DNA of 64,000 bases from Thiobius zoothamnicola (GCA_963678215.1 OY782758.1:1302001-1366000), one strand, 5' to 3'. Positions 23,786 through 33,753 are shown, numbered from the stretch's first letter. The notes: generated from the sequence alone by a model not told the origin. Numbers and translations are program-made.

Positions 23786-25135
23786 CTAATTCAACTGTAT
23801 CCGTTGCCCCCAGGGTACGGATTCCCGTCCCTTGACCAACCAGATAACCGGATAATCCGGTTCGCGTTCCGGGAATCGGCCTTCAGCATCGGTAAAATAA
23901 ACCAATAACGCTGGACAAGCGCCTTGCTCATCCAGCCAGGTAAATACCGGACGAAAATCCGTGCCGCCACCGCCGCTGATGCGTTCTGGACAATTTAAGG
24001 CTTCCCAAGGCTCAAAAACCCAGGGACTGCCCGGTGCCAAACTTGAATCACAAGGCAACAGCGTAATGCGCGCGCGCATCTGACCTTTCAGCGCTGCCAC
24101 TTCCGAGAGAAATTCTTCCATTTCGCGTGGTTTGATGGAGCCACTGGTATCCAAAGCAACCGCAATATCCATTTGTGTGCTTCTGAGTGATGGCAGAATC
24201 GCTTCGCCTTCACGCCGCGAAGGCCGCATATAGCTGAAATCATCCCGCATGACCGCTGTCATATAACGCGCCAACAGTAAACGCCAAGGCAATTGAGGTT
24301 GCAGCAGATGATCGACCAAACGGGCCAATGCGCCACCGACTTTACCGGCTTGCGCAGCCTGTTGCGCCGCTCCCGCCAAACGCTGCCGCCATTGCACATC
24401 CAACGTCTCGCGTTCCTCTTGGCTCAGTGGCAATGGCGGCGCTGAATCGCCGTCCTGAGCGCTTTCTGGGTTTTCCGCTGCAGTCTCATTATCGCCATCG
24501 GCGCTTTCCGTCTGTCGCGGCTGAGCGCCTGCACCCGTGGATTCATCAGGCTGTTGATCAAATGGTTTCTCGCCATCCTGCGCCTGATCATTTTGTTGCG
24601 TATCGGGTGATTGAGCGGTTTGCTGCTGGGATTTTCGAGTCTGACGGGATGATTCCCCCTGCTGACCACCGCCAGATTCGTTATCTTGATCGTACAAATG
24701 TTCATCAAGTGTTTCTGTTTCGTCGTTATCATCAATCAGCGGGTAAATTTCTTCTGCTGTCATACCCAGGTATTGAGGCATGATGTGTACATTTGGCGGC
24801 GGCGTGAGGCCATCATCCATCAACAAAGGATTAATCGCGTAATCGCAGGCCAGATCCCAACGGTGTTTGAGTCGATGCTGGCGGCGGGCGAAGTGCGACA
24901 AGGCGCAATGCAAGGCCTCATGCGCCAACATAAACTGCGTTTGCGACATGGATAAGGAGGCGATGTATTCAGGGTTGTAATAAAACTTGCGAGCGTCTGT
25001 CGCGGTCGTCGGACACCAGTTCCCAGCGGCGGCAACCATCGGCAAACGGAGCGCCAGCGCACCTAAAAAAGGCTTGTCCAGAATCAATCTGGTGCGCGCC
25101 GCACTCAATTGGGTTTCAACCGGATCGGAATGCAT
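23786..25135 (-). CDS. VWA-like metallopeptidase-domain protein (DUF2201)
   Basis: 449 residues. The N-terminal DUF2201 domain contains an intact zinc-metallopeptidase motif, HEALH in MLAHEALHCALSH at about residue 73. A long Gln/Asp/Glu-rich disordered linker (about 150-240) follows, and then a von Willebrand A-type domain starting AVALDTSGSIKP (metal-ion-dependent adhesion site DTSGS). It overlaps the upstream MoxR-like ATPase by one base (TAATG), forming the widespread MoxR-vWA pair that acts as a chaperone or metal-insertion module. The client protein is not known. Confidence 0.88.
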   Translation of the reverse strand: MHSDPVETQLSAARTRLILDKPFLGALALRLPMVAAAGNWCPTTATDARKFYYNPEYIASLSMSQTQFMLAHEALHCALSHFARRQHRLKHRWDLACDYAINPLLMDDGLTPPPNVHIMPQYLGMTAEEIYPLIDDNDETETLDEHLYDQDNESGGGQQGESSRQTRKSQQQTAQSPDTQQNDQAQDGEKPFDQQPDESTGAGAQPRQTESADGDNETAAENPESAQDGDSAPPLPLSQEERETLDVQWRQRLAGAAQQAAQAGKVGGALARLVDHLLQPQLPWRLLLARYMTAVMRDDFSYMRPSRREGEAILPSLRSTQMDIAVALDTSGSIKPREMEEFLSEVAALKGQMRARITLLPCDSSLAPGSPWVFEPWEALNCPERISGGGGTDFRPVFTWLDEQGACPALLVYFTDAEGRFPEREPDYPVIWLVKGRESVPWGQRIQLN

Positions 25136-26178
25136 TATTCGTACAGCATCACGTCAGCCACCGTATTCGCCCAGGCGCTGAACTGCGGCGTCTGAAACAA
25201 GGTTTCACCGATTGCGCGGTATAAATCCGAAACCAGCATCACGCCCATCTCACGTTGCGGGAATTTACCCGCATAATCCAGAATGCGCCCAATCACCCGG
25301 TTGGCATCCGCTGTGTCAGCAGCGCGAATGGCGCGACTTGTCAGCGCGGCGGCAACGGCATACTGCAAATCAATTTCCGTCGGTACAGGAACAGGTTCAC
25401 CGGCGATAATGTCGTCCAAATCCGGCATTTTATCCAGGCTATCAACAAAAGCCGTCAGTTCAATACCAGCAGCCGGGCCGACACAGGCTTGCAAAGCACC
25501 TTGCAGCAACTCAGGATCGTCAGCAAATTTTTGCAGGCTGCGATGGGCAAATTCCCAGGAGCGAGGAGAAGGAAAAGCCACCGGGTTATGCGCCGGATCA
25601 AAATCAAACAGCCGCTCGGGACGAAAACGCAGAAAGGCGATGACCCGTTCATCAATGCCGCGCTGATAGGCCCAAACGACCCAGTCATCCAAATGGGCTT
25701 CAACATCAAAATGTGAGAAGCGGTTCGCCAACGGCGCTGGCATCGTATAAGTCACTCCGCGATCACCCTGGCGGTTGCCAGCCGCGAAAATCGCCCACCC
25801 GGATGGAATCTGATACTCACCCAAACGACGATCCAGAATCAACTGATAAGCAGCGGCTGACACGCTGGGGGGCGCAGAAGTGATTTCATCCAGAAACAAA
25901 ATGCCTTGCGCGCCATGGCGCTGGGCATCCGGCAAGATCGATGGCGTCGCCCATTCAACCAGATTACCCTGGCGGAATGGAATGCCACGTAAATCGCTCG
26001 GCTCCATTTGCGACAGACGAATATCAATGATTGGCACAGCATGACGTTGGGCGACTTGCCGGATCATTTCCGATTTGCCAACGCCGGGCGGACCCCACAG
26101 CATGACCGGGGTATGATGTCCAGCCGCCGTACTGGCGAATTCACGCTCCAGAATAATCAGTAGTTGGGCTGGACGCAT
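25135..26178 (-). CDS. MoxR-like AAA+ ATPase
   Basis: 347 residues. Walker A GPPGVGKSE (about residue 30), Walker B ILFLDEITSAPPSV, sensor 1 IFAAGNRQ and the arginine-finger region ANRFSHFDVEAHL are all present. Such ATPases pair with vWA proteins, here the overlapping downstream gene, to remodel or activate target complexes. It starts 10 bases after the end of the tmcA-bcp ORF, so all may be one transcript. Confidence 0.9.
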   Translation of the reverse strand: MRPAQLLIILEREFASTAAGHHTPVMLWGPPGVGKSEMIRQVAQRHAVPIIDIRLSQMEPSDLRGIPFRQGNLVEWATPSILPDAQRHGAQGILFLDEITSAPPSVSAAAYQLILDRRLGEYQIPSGWAIFAAGNRQGDRGVTYTMPAPLANRFSHFDVEAHLDDWVVWAYQRGIDERVIAFLRFRPERLFDFDPAHNPVAFPSPRSWEFAHRSLQKFADDPELLQGALQACVGPAAGIELTAFVDSLDKMPDLDDIIAGEPVPVPTEIDLQYAVAAALTSRAIRAADTADANRVIGRILDYAGKFPQREMGVMLVSDLYRAIGETLFQTPQFSAWANTVADVMLYE

Positions 26179-26187
26179 AAGCTAAAA

Positions 26188-26655
26188 TCACCTCGGTAAA
26201 GTTTTCACGAAATTCATGATCTGTTCGGCGTGGCCTTTAGGCGTAACGTCATATTGGGCATACCGAACAATGCCTGCGGCATCAATAACAAAAGTTGAAC
26301 GTTTAATACCCATGCGCTTTTCACCGTTCTTCTCTTTTTCCTGCCAGACGCCATAAGCCTCGCACAATTGTCCTTCGACATCCGCCAGCAACTGCACGGC
26401 CAAACCATATTTGTCTCGAAAAGCGCCATGGCTGACGCAGCTATCCTTACTGACGCCAACCACTAAGGTATTGGCGGCATTAAAATCTTCGGCCAAATCG
26501 GTGAATTCCTGACTCTCTATCGTGCATCCTGGCGTGTCATCCTTGGGATAAAAATACAACACGTAATTTTTACCGGCGAAATCGGATGACTGCACGCGGT
26601 TCATATCAGCATCGGGTAAATCAAAAGATGGGGCTTGATCGCCAACAGCTATCAT
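26188..26655 (-). CDS. bcp: Thiol peroxidase Bcp (internal start within the tmcA frame)
   Basis: 155 residues from ATG 26655, with a good GAGGAA site 8 bases upstream inside the tmcA frame. AhpC/TSA-type fold: APSFDLPDAD, YFYPKDDTPGCTIESQEF with the peroxidatic Cys of TPGCT, and FVIDAAGIVRYAQY. The second Cys five residues later seen in E. coli Bcp is missing (ESQEF), so it may use another resolving thiol. It reduces peroxides, using thioredoxin or glutathione. It shares the stop with the long fused ORF. Confidence 0.82.
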   Translation of the reverse strand: MIAVGDQAPSFDLPDADMNRVQSSDFAGKNYVLYFYPKDDTPGCTIESQEFTDLAEDFNAANTLVVGVSKDSCVSHGAFRDKYGLAVQLLADVEGQLCEAYGVWQEKEKNGEKRMGIKRSTFVIDAAGIVRYAQYDVTPKGHAEQIMNFVKTLPR

Positions 26656-28734
26656 GATGGTGTTCCTCATTGATCTTGGTGATGTTCCGAGGCGGAATTT
26701 AGGCCGGGTTTCGGTGAGGGTCAATAGACTTTTAAGCGTTTCCCGGAAAGTTTCCTCAAATGCTGCGCGCCCGTTGATTGACAACGGTTGCAGCAGTGTC
26801 TTCCGAGCCTGGTGTTGCAACAGATAACCCAATAACAGAGATTGCTGCTGCTCTGTCAGCGCAGTTTGCCCACCATCCGCCAACACATGGCAATACCAAC
26901 GCCATAAGGTTGGCAATATATCCTCCAACGCACGCCGCTTACTGACATAAGCGAGGATATCCGCTTGATCCGCCAAACTAAGCGGCAGATCACTGCAATC
27001 ACGGCCCGCCATCAACATGCCGACGCTTACCGCATCCAAATCATTAAATGATTTCGCCAACCGCCAGGGTAGCTGTTGTTGAAAACGTTGGGCCGCCGAT
27101 TGCTGCAACGTCTTACCGGCTTGCGTTAAACCATCCAACATCTGGATACTGCGCGCGCCGCTGGCAGAGTCCCGCTTATGACCGATCCTTACCGTCGCGA
27201 AACCGGATTGACACCAGAAAGGCAACAGTTCGACATCCAACCCAAAAGCCGCGCCGAATAAATCAAATCCCTGTTCCATCGCAAATTGCCGCACAGCTTG
27301 CAGCATGGCACTCCCAACCCCCAAACGACGGCAGGCCGGATGCACAGCGATCCGCATCACTCTTAACAAACGTAGCTGCGGCGCATCCGCTAAACCCGCA
27401 TGGCACGCCAATGATTGCGCCAACATATGCCCACGAGGACGTCGTTCACCCGCATGGATGGCTTGAGCCAACGAATCCGGCAAACCGCCTTCCTGCACCG
27501 CCAGCACAGCGCCCAGCACAGCATCGCCGACCATGGCAACCTGAATATGCAAGCCAGGCGCATCCAGTAATTGATGCAAATCGCTGGGGCGGGTTTGATA
27601 ATGAGCATTCACCAATAAGGCGAACAATGCACGCAACATATGTTCATCCGCCGCCAACTCATCCTGACTGATCCAATGCAAGGTATAGTGCGACGCAACA
27701 GGCGCTTCCGCCAATGTGGCATTCAGTAATAACGCTTCATTAATCACCCGTTCCAGCGGGTCATCAACCGCCCAGCGTACCGGTTGATGTATTGACAGGC
27801 CGCGCCATTGCGGCATGGTCTGATCCAGCAGTTTGGCGAAACGCAAAGCGAAGCCGCGCCCACTGCCCTCATAACCTTGTACGGTGGAGCTGAAAACCAG
27901 ACGATTATGGGATTGCAATAAGGTCTGTAAAACCGGCAGTGGAATGGCAGCAGCTTCATCCACAACCAACAAATCACACACTGGCGCAGCATCCAGGTAA
28001 TCTTGTGGCGAATGAAATTGAACCTGAGACGGCGATTTATCCGGCAAACAAGCGAACAATGTCTTAACCGCCATGGCATTGGGCGCAATGACGATAACTC
28101 GCTTAGCCGGATGCTTGGCCAATAATTGCGCCAACGCCATACCCAATGCCGTACTTTTCCCCCGGCCACGATCCGCCGTCAATACCACAGGACGTTTGGC
28201 ATGGCCTGTAGCGACCCGCTGCACCGCTTCAATGACTTTTTGTTGTTCATCAGTCAACGTGAAATCAAGGGGTCGGTTGACGGATGGATACAGGGTTCGT
28301 TGCGCCAGTTGATCCAAACTTAAACGTCGCACACAAGCGGCTTGCGCCAGATGTGCGCATAAACGCTGGATAAACCGCCGTCCCACTTGCTCTGCTGTGA
28401 ACGGGTAAGCCGCCAGTTTTTGTCTTACCGCGTCCATTTGCTCAGGCCATGCGGTGAAATCTTTGACCAGAATGAATAAAAAGCCACCGCCGCATAAAGT
28501 CCCCAAGGCGGCAGCGAAGGCGTCCGGCGGCAAACCATCGTGCGCATCAATCACCAAATAATCACATTCCTGCCCCAGATAATGGGTAACTTGATGAAAC
28601 GGCGTATATTGCGGACCAAAGCGCAAGATGCGCGCCTTTTCCAATGGCGTCAGCTTGCTTGATAGGATGGCATGGCTTTGTTCAACCTCACCTTCAATAA
28701 CCCAGCATGCCCGGTTGAATTGATAAGACGGCAT
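26188..28734 (-). CDS. tmcA: TmcA tRNA(Met) cytidine acetyltransferase fused in frame to a Bcp-type peroxiredoxin
   Basis: One uninterrupted 848-codon frame. Residues 1 to about 670 are TmcA: an N-terminal DUF1726-like domain, an RNA-helicase-like ATPase with Walker A TADRGRGKST and DEAAAIP, the GNAT acetyltransferase region (RIAVHPACRRLGVGSAML) and a C-terminal tail. TmcA makes N4-acetylcytidine at the wobble base of elongator tRNA-Met. Without a stop codon it then reads through a 20-residue linker into a full peroxiredoxin (from 26655). The bcp part has its own ribosome site, so it may also be made alone. Whether the joined protein exists in vivo or the tmcA stop was simply lost cannot be told here. 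Confidence 0.88.
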   Translation of the reverse strand: MPSYQFNRACWVIEGEVEQSHAILSSKLTPLEKARILRFGPQYTPFHQVTHYLGQECDYLVIDAHDGLPPDAFAAALGTLCGGGFLFILVKDFTAWPEQMDAVRQKLAAYPFTAEQVGRRFIQRLCAHLAQAACVRRLSLDQLAQRTLYPSVNRPLDFTLTDEQQKVIEAVQRVATGHAKRPVVLTADRGRGKSTALGMALAQLLAKHPAKRVIVIAPNAMAVKTLFACLPDKSPSQVQFHSPQDYLDAAPVCDLLVVDEAAAIPLPVLQTLLQSHNRLVFSSTVQGYEGSGRGFALRFAKLLDQTMPQWRGLSIHQPVRWAVDDPLERVINEALLLNATLAEAPVASHYTLHWISQDELAADEHMLRALFALLVNAHYQTRPSDLHQLLDAPGLHIQVAMVGDAVLGAVLAVQEGGLPDSLAQAIHAGERRPRGHMLAQSLACHAGLADAPQLRLLRVMRIAVHPACRRLGVGSAMLQAVRQFAMEQGFDLFGAAFGLDVELLPFWCQSGFATVRIGHKRDSASGARSIQMLDGLTQAGKTLQQSAAQRFQQQLPWRLAKSFNDLDAVSVGMLMAGRDCSDLPLSLADQADILAYVSKRRALEDILPTLWRWYCHVLADGGQTALTEQQQSLLLGYLLQHQARKTLLQPLSINGRAAFEETFRETLKSLLTLTETRPKFRLGTSPRSMRNTIMIAVGDQAPSFDLPDADMNRVQSSDFAGKNYVLYFYPKDDTPGCTIESQEFTDLAEDFNAANTLVVGVSKDSCVSHGAFRDKYGLAVQLLADVEGQLCEAYGVWQEKEKNGEKRMGIKRSTFVIDAAGIVRYAQYDVTPKGHAEQIMNFVKTLPR

Positions 28735-28867
28735 ATTTTTCAGACGCGGGAGGATTTTTGCATGCGAAAATCACTTAACGGTACTATCATAGTGCGTTTA
28801 CTGTGAGTACGCCGTCAACCCAATCATGACGGTTTAACGGAATATTCCCCCCTCCACCAATAACGCC

Positions 28868-29926
28868 ATGCAACAGACTGACGATTTACGCATCAACAAA
28901 ATTAACGAAGTCGAACCACCCTCAACCGTACACGGCTATTACCCCATCAGTGAGACGGCAGCAGAAACCACAGCCGCCGCGCGCGCGGCAATCCATCGTA
29001 TTTTGCATGGCGAAGATGATCGGTTGTTAGTGATCATCGGCCCTTGCTCTGTGCATGACCCAGCGGCTGCGCTCGAATATGCCGGGAAATTGCAGGCCGT
29101 CCGTCACACCTTGCGGCGCGAACTTGAAATCGTTATGCGGGTTTACTTTGAGAAACCCCGTACCACCGTCGGTTGGAAAGGGTTGATTAACGATCCGCAT
29201 CTTGATGAAACTTTCGATATCAATGAAGGTTTGAAAAGAGCGCGTAAATTGTTGCTGGATGTCAACAACATGGGACTGCCAGCGGGCACCGAGTTTCTGG
29301 ATTTAATCAGTCCGCAATATATTGCCGACTTGATCAGTTGGGGAGCAATTGGCGCGCGCACCACCGAAAGCCAAGGGCACCGTGAGCTGGCCTCTGGTTT
29401 ATCCTGCCCGGTCGGCTTCAAGAATGGCACGGATGGCGGTATTCAAATCGCCGTGGACGCCATACGCGCGGCTGAACGGCCACATGTTTTCATGTCTCTC
29501 ACCAAAGCAGGCCATTCGGCGATATTCACCACCAAAGGGAATCAGGATACACACATGATCCTGCGTGGCGGAGAACGTCCGAATTATGACCAGGAATCCG
29601 TCGCAGACGCCGTGGAGCAAATGAAAAAATCCGGTTTGCAGCCAAACTTGATGATTGATTTCAGCCATGCCAACAGCCGTAAACAGCATGCAAAACAAAT
29701 CGCCGTGGCAGAAGACGTGGCCGGGCAAATTGCGCGCGGCGACCAGCATATTATGGGCGCGATGATTGAGAGCCATTTAATCGCCGGACGACAAGCGTTA
29801 ATGCCTGGCAGTCCATTGACCTATGGACAAAGTATCACAGACGCCTGTATTTCATGGGAAGACAGTGAGCCAGTACTGCATACCCTGGCGGACGCCGTAC
29901 GCCGCAGGCGCTCAATAGCTTGTTAA
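28868..29926 (+). CDS. aroG: 3-deoxy-D-arabino-heptulosonate 7-phosphate (DAHP) synthase, class I
   Basis: 352 residues. First step of the shikimate pathway: phosphoenolpyruvate plus erythrose 4-phosphate to DAHP. Motifs: LVIIGPCSVHDP, MRVYFEKPRTTVGWKGLIND, the metal-site region GARTTESQ and FKNGTDG, and MIDFSHANS. It belongs to the AroF/G/H type; which of Phe, Tyr or Trp inhibits it cannot be read safely from sequence, so the symbol is provisional. It is divergent from tmcA with a 133-base gap. Confidence 0.93.
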   Translation: MQQTDDLRINKINEVEPPSTVHGYYPISETAAETTAAARAAIHRILHGEDDRLLVIIGPCSVHDPAAALEYAGKLQAVRHTLRRELEIVMRVYFEKPRTTVGWKGLINDPHLDETFDINEGLKRARKLLLDVNNMGLPAGTEFLDLISPQYIADLISWGAIGARTTESQGHRELASGLSCPVGFKNGTDGGIQIAVDAIRAAERPHVFMSLTKAGHSAIFTTKGNQDTHMILRGGERPNYDQESVADAVEQMKKSGLQPNLMIDFSHANSRKQHAKQIAVAEDVAGQIARGDQHIMGAMIESHLIAGRQALMPGSPLTYGQSITDACISWEDSEPVLHTLADAVRRRRSIAC

Positions 29927-29932
29927 AATCAT

Positions 29933-29964
29933 GGGCGCAGCGTAACCAACCACCGCCTGCGCCC
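29933..29964 (+). terminator. Terminator-like hairpin after DAHP synthase
   Basis: GGGCGCAG (29933-29940) pairs with CTGCGCCC (29957-29964), followed by TCCTTGATATCCCCTTATTTTTT. It lies just past the aroG stop and before the convergent lipase pseudogene. The T-tract is interrupted, so strength is uncertain. Confidence 0.5.
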
Positions 29965-29978
29965 TCCTTGATATCCCC

Positions 29979-30805
29979 TTATTTTTTCAGATCCCATTTT
30001 TTTATCGCATAAAGATAGTGATCCATATTGTGATCTTCAATGGCATCAATGCCTTTTTCCTTCATTGAGCTTACAGCGCCATCAACGCAATCCATAAACT
30101 TGAACCAGAAGCCCACTTCAGGATGAATCTCTTTTTCTTCTGAAATATAAAGATAACTTCCAATGTGGCTGTAACCCATTAATCGTGCAGGTACCCTGGT
30201 GACAATGTCATTGTTATTATGGAACCGGAAGAATCTTGATTTACATTCGACATTAAACATTTGCGCCGTTTTTTTGCTCAATGCGCGGGGTTGGCCGAAT
30301 GTATAGACCGCCACGAATGGCCTGTCCTGGTCAATGAATTTCGCCGCCGCTATCGTCGCCATTGCGCCACCCAAACTATGCCCTGTAATGAACAATGGGC
30401 GTCCTTTTTGCTGTTGTAACGCTTTTAGGCGTTCATCAAGCGGCTGCCAGACATCTTCGACAGAATCCCAGAATCCCAGAATCCGCGATGAAATTCGCCA
30501 AACAACTGTTTTGTTGAAAGGGCATTGAGATTATCCAACCAATCAACAAGCTCATCCGTACCCCTGAAAGCCATACACAAAAAATCATCGTGCTCTATCA
30601 AAGCGGCCTGAGCGCTGTTTTTATCGACACCCAACACACTTTTGAACCGGGCATCATCTTTTCTCAGATTGGAAAGTATTTTTTCTTCATCTGGCGCCTG
30701 GTCATCTTCCGATTTTGTCAGATAAACCTCTTTGGATAACCTCGCCATCCAATAAGCATTACCGGCATCTAATTCTGTTTTGTATGGTGATACTTGCTTG
30801 TCCAT
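29979..30805 (-). pseudogene. Class 3 lipase-family gene broken by an 8-base tandem duplication
   Basis: Two frames, 30425-30805 and 29979-30395, are halves of one protein. The first ends near FHRGFWDS; the second carries the nucleophile elbow GHSLGG and continues FGQPRALSKK and RVPARLMGYSHIGS. Between them the plus strand has AGAATCCC twice and AGAATCCG (30462-30485). Removing one 8-base unit restores a single frame that reads VEDVWQPLDERLKALQQQK across the join. The intact protein would be an about 270-residue cytoplasmic or exported lipase. The frameshift could revert by slippage. Confidence 0.85.
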
Positions 30806-30865
30806 ATAAGCCCCTTAGTATGTTTGTAATTCAATAACGGACTTAAATATGGTAATGGATTGACT

Positions 30866-31735
30866 TTATGACTGGGAAGAACCTGCAAAATGATGCTGGC
30901 ATTGCAGCGCCCGTTGATAAACTTGATTCCTCTTTAAACCCAATAACTTAGCTGTCAAACTGACTGCTTGCTTGAGCGGTAATTCCGCCATTAAAGTGAC
31001 TAAATGATGATCCAGTTCGGCTTCATCCGGTAATACCGGCGCATCAGCTCCCGCCACCACCAAAACAAACTCCCCTTTGATTTGTCCGCTTAACTGACCA
31101 GACAAGGATCCCAACTCACCATTCAGAATGGTTTCATGCAATTTCGTCAGTTCACGCGCGCAAGTCGCCTGGCGCTGCGCGCCAAGTATCCCCACCATAT
31201 CATCCAGACACGCCAGAATCCGATGCGACGCTTCGTAAAACACCAAAGTCGCCGTCTGACCAGCCAACTGCGCCAACCAATCACGCCGCGCCAATGATTT
31301 ACGCGGCGGAAACCCGGCAAAGTAAAAACGGTCGGTCGGCAGACCGGAAACAGACAATGCACTGATCAATGCGCTCGGTCCAGGGATCGGCGTGACATCA
31401 ACTCCTGCTGCGCGGCAAGCTCGCACCAGCGGGTAACCCGGATCGCTGATTAATGGCGTACCAGCATCCGTTACCAACGCCAGATGCTCGCCCGCCAACA
31501 AATACGGCAACACAGTTGCAGACATTTTGTCTTCATTATGTTCGTGCAACGCCAATAAAGGGCGATTAATCGCAAAATGTTGCAATAAAGCCCGGGTACG
31601 CCGGGTATCTTCCGCCATCACCCGATCCACTTGCCGCAATACCGCCAGCGCACGGGCGCTGATATCTTGCAAATTACCAATCGGAGTCGCCACGACCGAT
31701 AAACAACCTGTTTTGTTTGACACCAGAGAAGACAC
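30866..31735 (-). CDS. rsmI: 16S rRNA 2'-O-ribose C1402 methyltransferase
   Basis: 289 residues of the tetrapyrrole-methylase fold. Motifs LSVVATPIGNLQDISARALA, AEDTRRTRALL, LVTDAGTPLISDPGYPLV and PIPGPSALISALSVSGLP are characteristic of RsmI, which methylates the ribose of C1402 in 16S rRNA together with RsmH to tune decoding. SAM binding is by the Gly/Asp loops. It is divergent from lpoA with 44 bases between start codons, the same neighbourhood as in enteric bacteria. Confidence 0.95.
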   Translation of the reverse strand: MSSLVSNKTGCLSVVATPIGNLQDISARALAVLRQVDRVMAEDTRRTRALLQHFAINRPLLALHEHNEDKMSATVLPYLLAGEHLALVTDAGTPLISDPGYPLVRACRAAGVDVTPIPGPSALISALSVSGLPTDRFYFAGFPPRKSLARRDWLAQLAGQTATLVFYEASHRILACLDDMVGILGAQRQATCARELTKLHETILNGELGSLSGQLSGQIKGEFVLVVAGADAPVLPDEAELDHHLVTLMAELPLKQAVSLTAKLLGLKRNQVYQRALQCQHHFAGSSQS

Positions 31736-31779
31736 CTTCGATACTCATTCGTTATTTTTACATTGTTGCATACCACACC

Positions 31780-33753
31780 ATGTATACAGGCTATCCGTTC
31801 CGTCAGTTGATTGGATGGGGCTGCATTCTGCTCATGTTGGCGAGTTGCGCCAGCACGCCGCCCGACAAACCTGCCAAACCACCAGTGAATACTGATGCGA
31901 TCAAAGCGAAACAGCTCTATCAGCAGCAGGCTTATCAACAAGCCGCGCCACTGTATCTGGCGCTGGCCAAACGGCATACTGGCGCGGAACATCAAACATT
32001 TTTGTTATCAGGCGCTGATGCGGCGTTTTTAAGCGGCGACATCCGCACAACGCGCGCCGCATTGGAATCCATCGTCCCAACGCTATTACAACAAGACGAA
32101 CGACTGCTGCATGAGCTATTGCAAGCCAGCCTCGCCCTGGCGGATCAGCAAGCTGACAAGGCACTCGAATGGCTGCATAGCGGGCAACCGACGCCTGACC
32201 ACAACCTCCGCCTGCGCAAACGTTATTACCGCACTCTGGCCAATGCCTATCAACACAATCATGATTTTCTGCTCAGCGCACAAGCTTTGGATCAATTGCT
32301 CAACCTGCTGGATGAACCACAACAACGTTTGGCACAACAGATTGAATTACTCATCACACTGAATCAAATCAATGTGTTAAAACTGCTCTATCCGCCAGCG
32401 CCGCTTCCAGACACAATAGATGGCTGGGTACAATTGGCTTTACTGAGCAGGTGGCGCAGCGACGACCTCACAAGCTTGCAACCAACACTGGATGCCTGGC
32501 GTCAACAATTTCCTGATCACCCTGCCATGCTGAATGAACTGATGGCGCATCCATATTTCCAGTTTGCGCAAAGCCAAACCAGAGCGCACATTGGCGTCTT
32601 GCTGCCAGAAACCGGTCGATACGCCAAAGCCAGCGAAGCTATCCGGGATGGCATCATGATCAGCCTGCAACAAATGCCGATTGAGAAACGTCCCGTATTA
32701 AGCTTCTATGATTCGGGAAATACACAGGACATCTGGCCGCTGTATCACCAGGCGATTGACGATGGCGCACATTTCATTATCGGCCCACTGCAAAAAAGCG
32801 CCACCACCCAACTCATACGCGCGGAGGCATTAAGCGCGCCAGTGCTTGCGCTGAACACGATTCAGATCGACCAGACCCTACCCGACAACCTATATCGGTA
32901 CGCACTTGATCCCGAAAATGAAGCGCGTCAGGTCGCGGAACGCATCTGGCAAGACGAAAAACGTCAGCCGATTATCCTGGCACCTAAAAATGCCTGGGGC
33001 GAGCGACTGTCAAACGCCTTCCATGAACGCTGGCTGACATTGGGCGGCGAAGCGGTTGATCGGCAGCAATACGATCCGCAAAGTCATGACCACTCCCAAG
33101 CCATTGTCAAATTACTGCATATTCACCACAGTCGGGCGCGCCATGCCCAGTTACAGCGCTGGCTAGGCCAATCACTGGAATTCACGCCCCATCGGCGTAC
33201 GGATGTGGATGCGATCTTTTTAGTCGCCCGCGAACGCCAGGCACCAGCGTTTTCGCCCCAATTCCAATATCACTTAGCCGGCGACTTGCCAGTTTACACC
33301 ACCTCCCACGTATGGCGCGGACGCATCAACCCACAACAATTGGACGACATGCGCGGCATTACCCTGCCCGATATCCCACTGATCAACGCCAAAGAAAAAC
33401 AGGCCGAACTAGGCCAACATATTCCCGGCGTACAAGGGGGGCTGGTTCGGTTATACGCCATGGGCATGGACGCACTGGATCTCGTCATGCACTTGCCACG
33501 CCTGCGCCATCATCCGCATACCTCCATGGTCGGCCAAACCGGCAACCTGTATATGGACGACACAGGACAGGTGCAACGTCAGTTAGTCTGGCTGCAACTG
33601 GACGACCCAATCAAAACATTGGGCTATATCAGCCGATCCGATGAAATCGCACACACAGTCGCCGAAGCACCATCACTAGAAAATGCAGTCACTCCACCAC
33701 CCCAAACAGAACCCGTGATCCGGCAAGTTGATGAACCAACGACAACGCGGTAA
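31780..33753 (+). CDS. lpoA: LpoA-type outer-membrane lipoprotein, PBP1a activator
   Basis: 657 residues from ATG 31780. A lipoprotein signal (LIGWGCILLMLASC, acylated Cys23) leads to helical tetratricopeptide-like repeats (about 40-240) and a periplasmic-binding-protein-type domain with HIGVLLPETGRYAKASEAIR and HFIIGPLQKSATTQLI. LpoA reaches through peptidoglycan to stimulate the transpeptidase of PBP1a. The mrcA gene is not in this window. It overlaps yraN by 23 bases, as expected for the conserved rsmI-lpoA-yraN order. Confidence 0.92.
   Translation: MYTGYPFRQLIGWGCILLMLASCASTPPDKPAKPPVNTDAIKAKQLYQQQAYQQAAPLYLALAKRHTGAEHQTFLLSGADAAFLSGDIRTTRAALESIVPTLLQQDERLLHELLQASLALADQQADKALEWLHSGQPTPDHNLRLRKRYYRTLANAYQHNHDFLLSAQALDQLLNLLDEPQQRLAQQIELLITLNQINVLKLLYPPAPLPDTIDGWVQLALLSRWRSDDLTSLQPTLDAWRQQFPDHPAMLNELMAHPYFQFAQSQTRAHIGVLLPETGRYAKASEAIRDGIMISLQQMPIEKRPVLSFYDSGNTQDIWPLYHQAIDDGAHFIIGPLQKSATTQLIRAEALSAPVLALNTIQIDQTLPDNLYRYALDPENEARQVAERIWQDEKRQPIILAPKNAWGERLSNAFHERWLTLGGEAVDRQQYDPQSHDHSQAIVKLLHIHHSRARHAQLQRWLGQSLEFTPHRRTDVDAIFLVARERQAPAFSPQFQYHLAGDLPVYTTSHVWRGRINPQQLDDMRGITLPDIPLINAKEKQAELGQHIPGVQGGLVRLYAMGMDALDLVMHLPRLRHHPHTSMVGQTGNLYMDDTGQVQRQLVWLQLDDPIKTLGYISRSDEIAHTVAEAPSLENAVTPPPQTEPVIRQVDEPTTTR

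Noticed and set aside
27048..27671. 207-codon plus-strand frame within tmcA
   Set aside because: Pro/His/Arg-rich antisense shadow of the acetyltransferase region.
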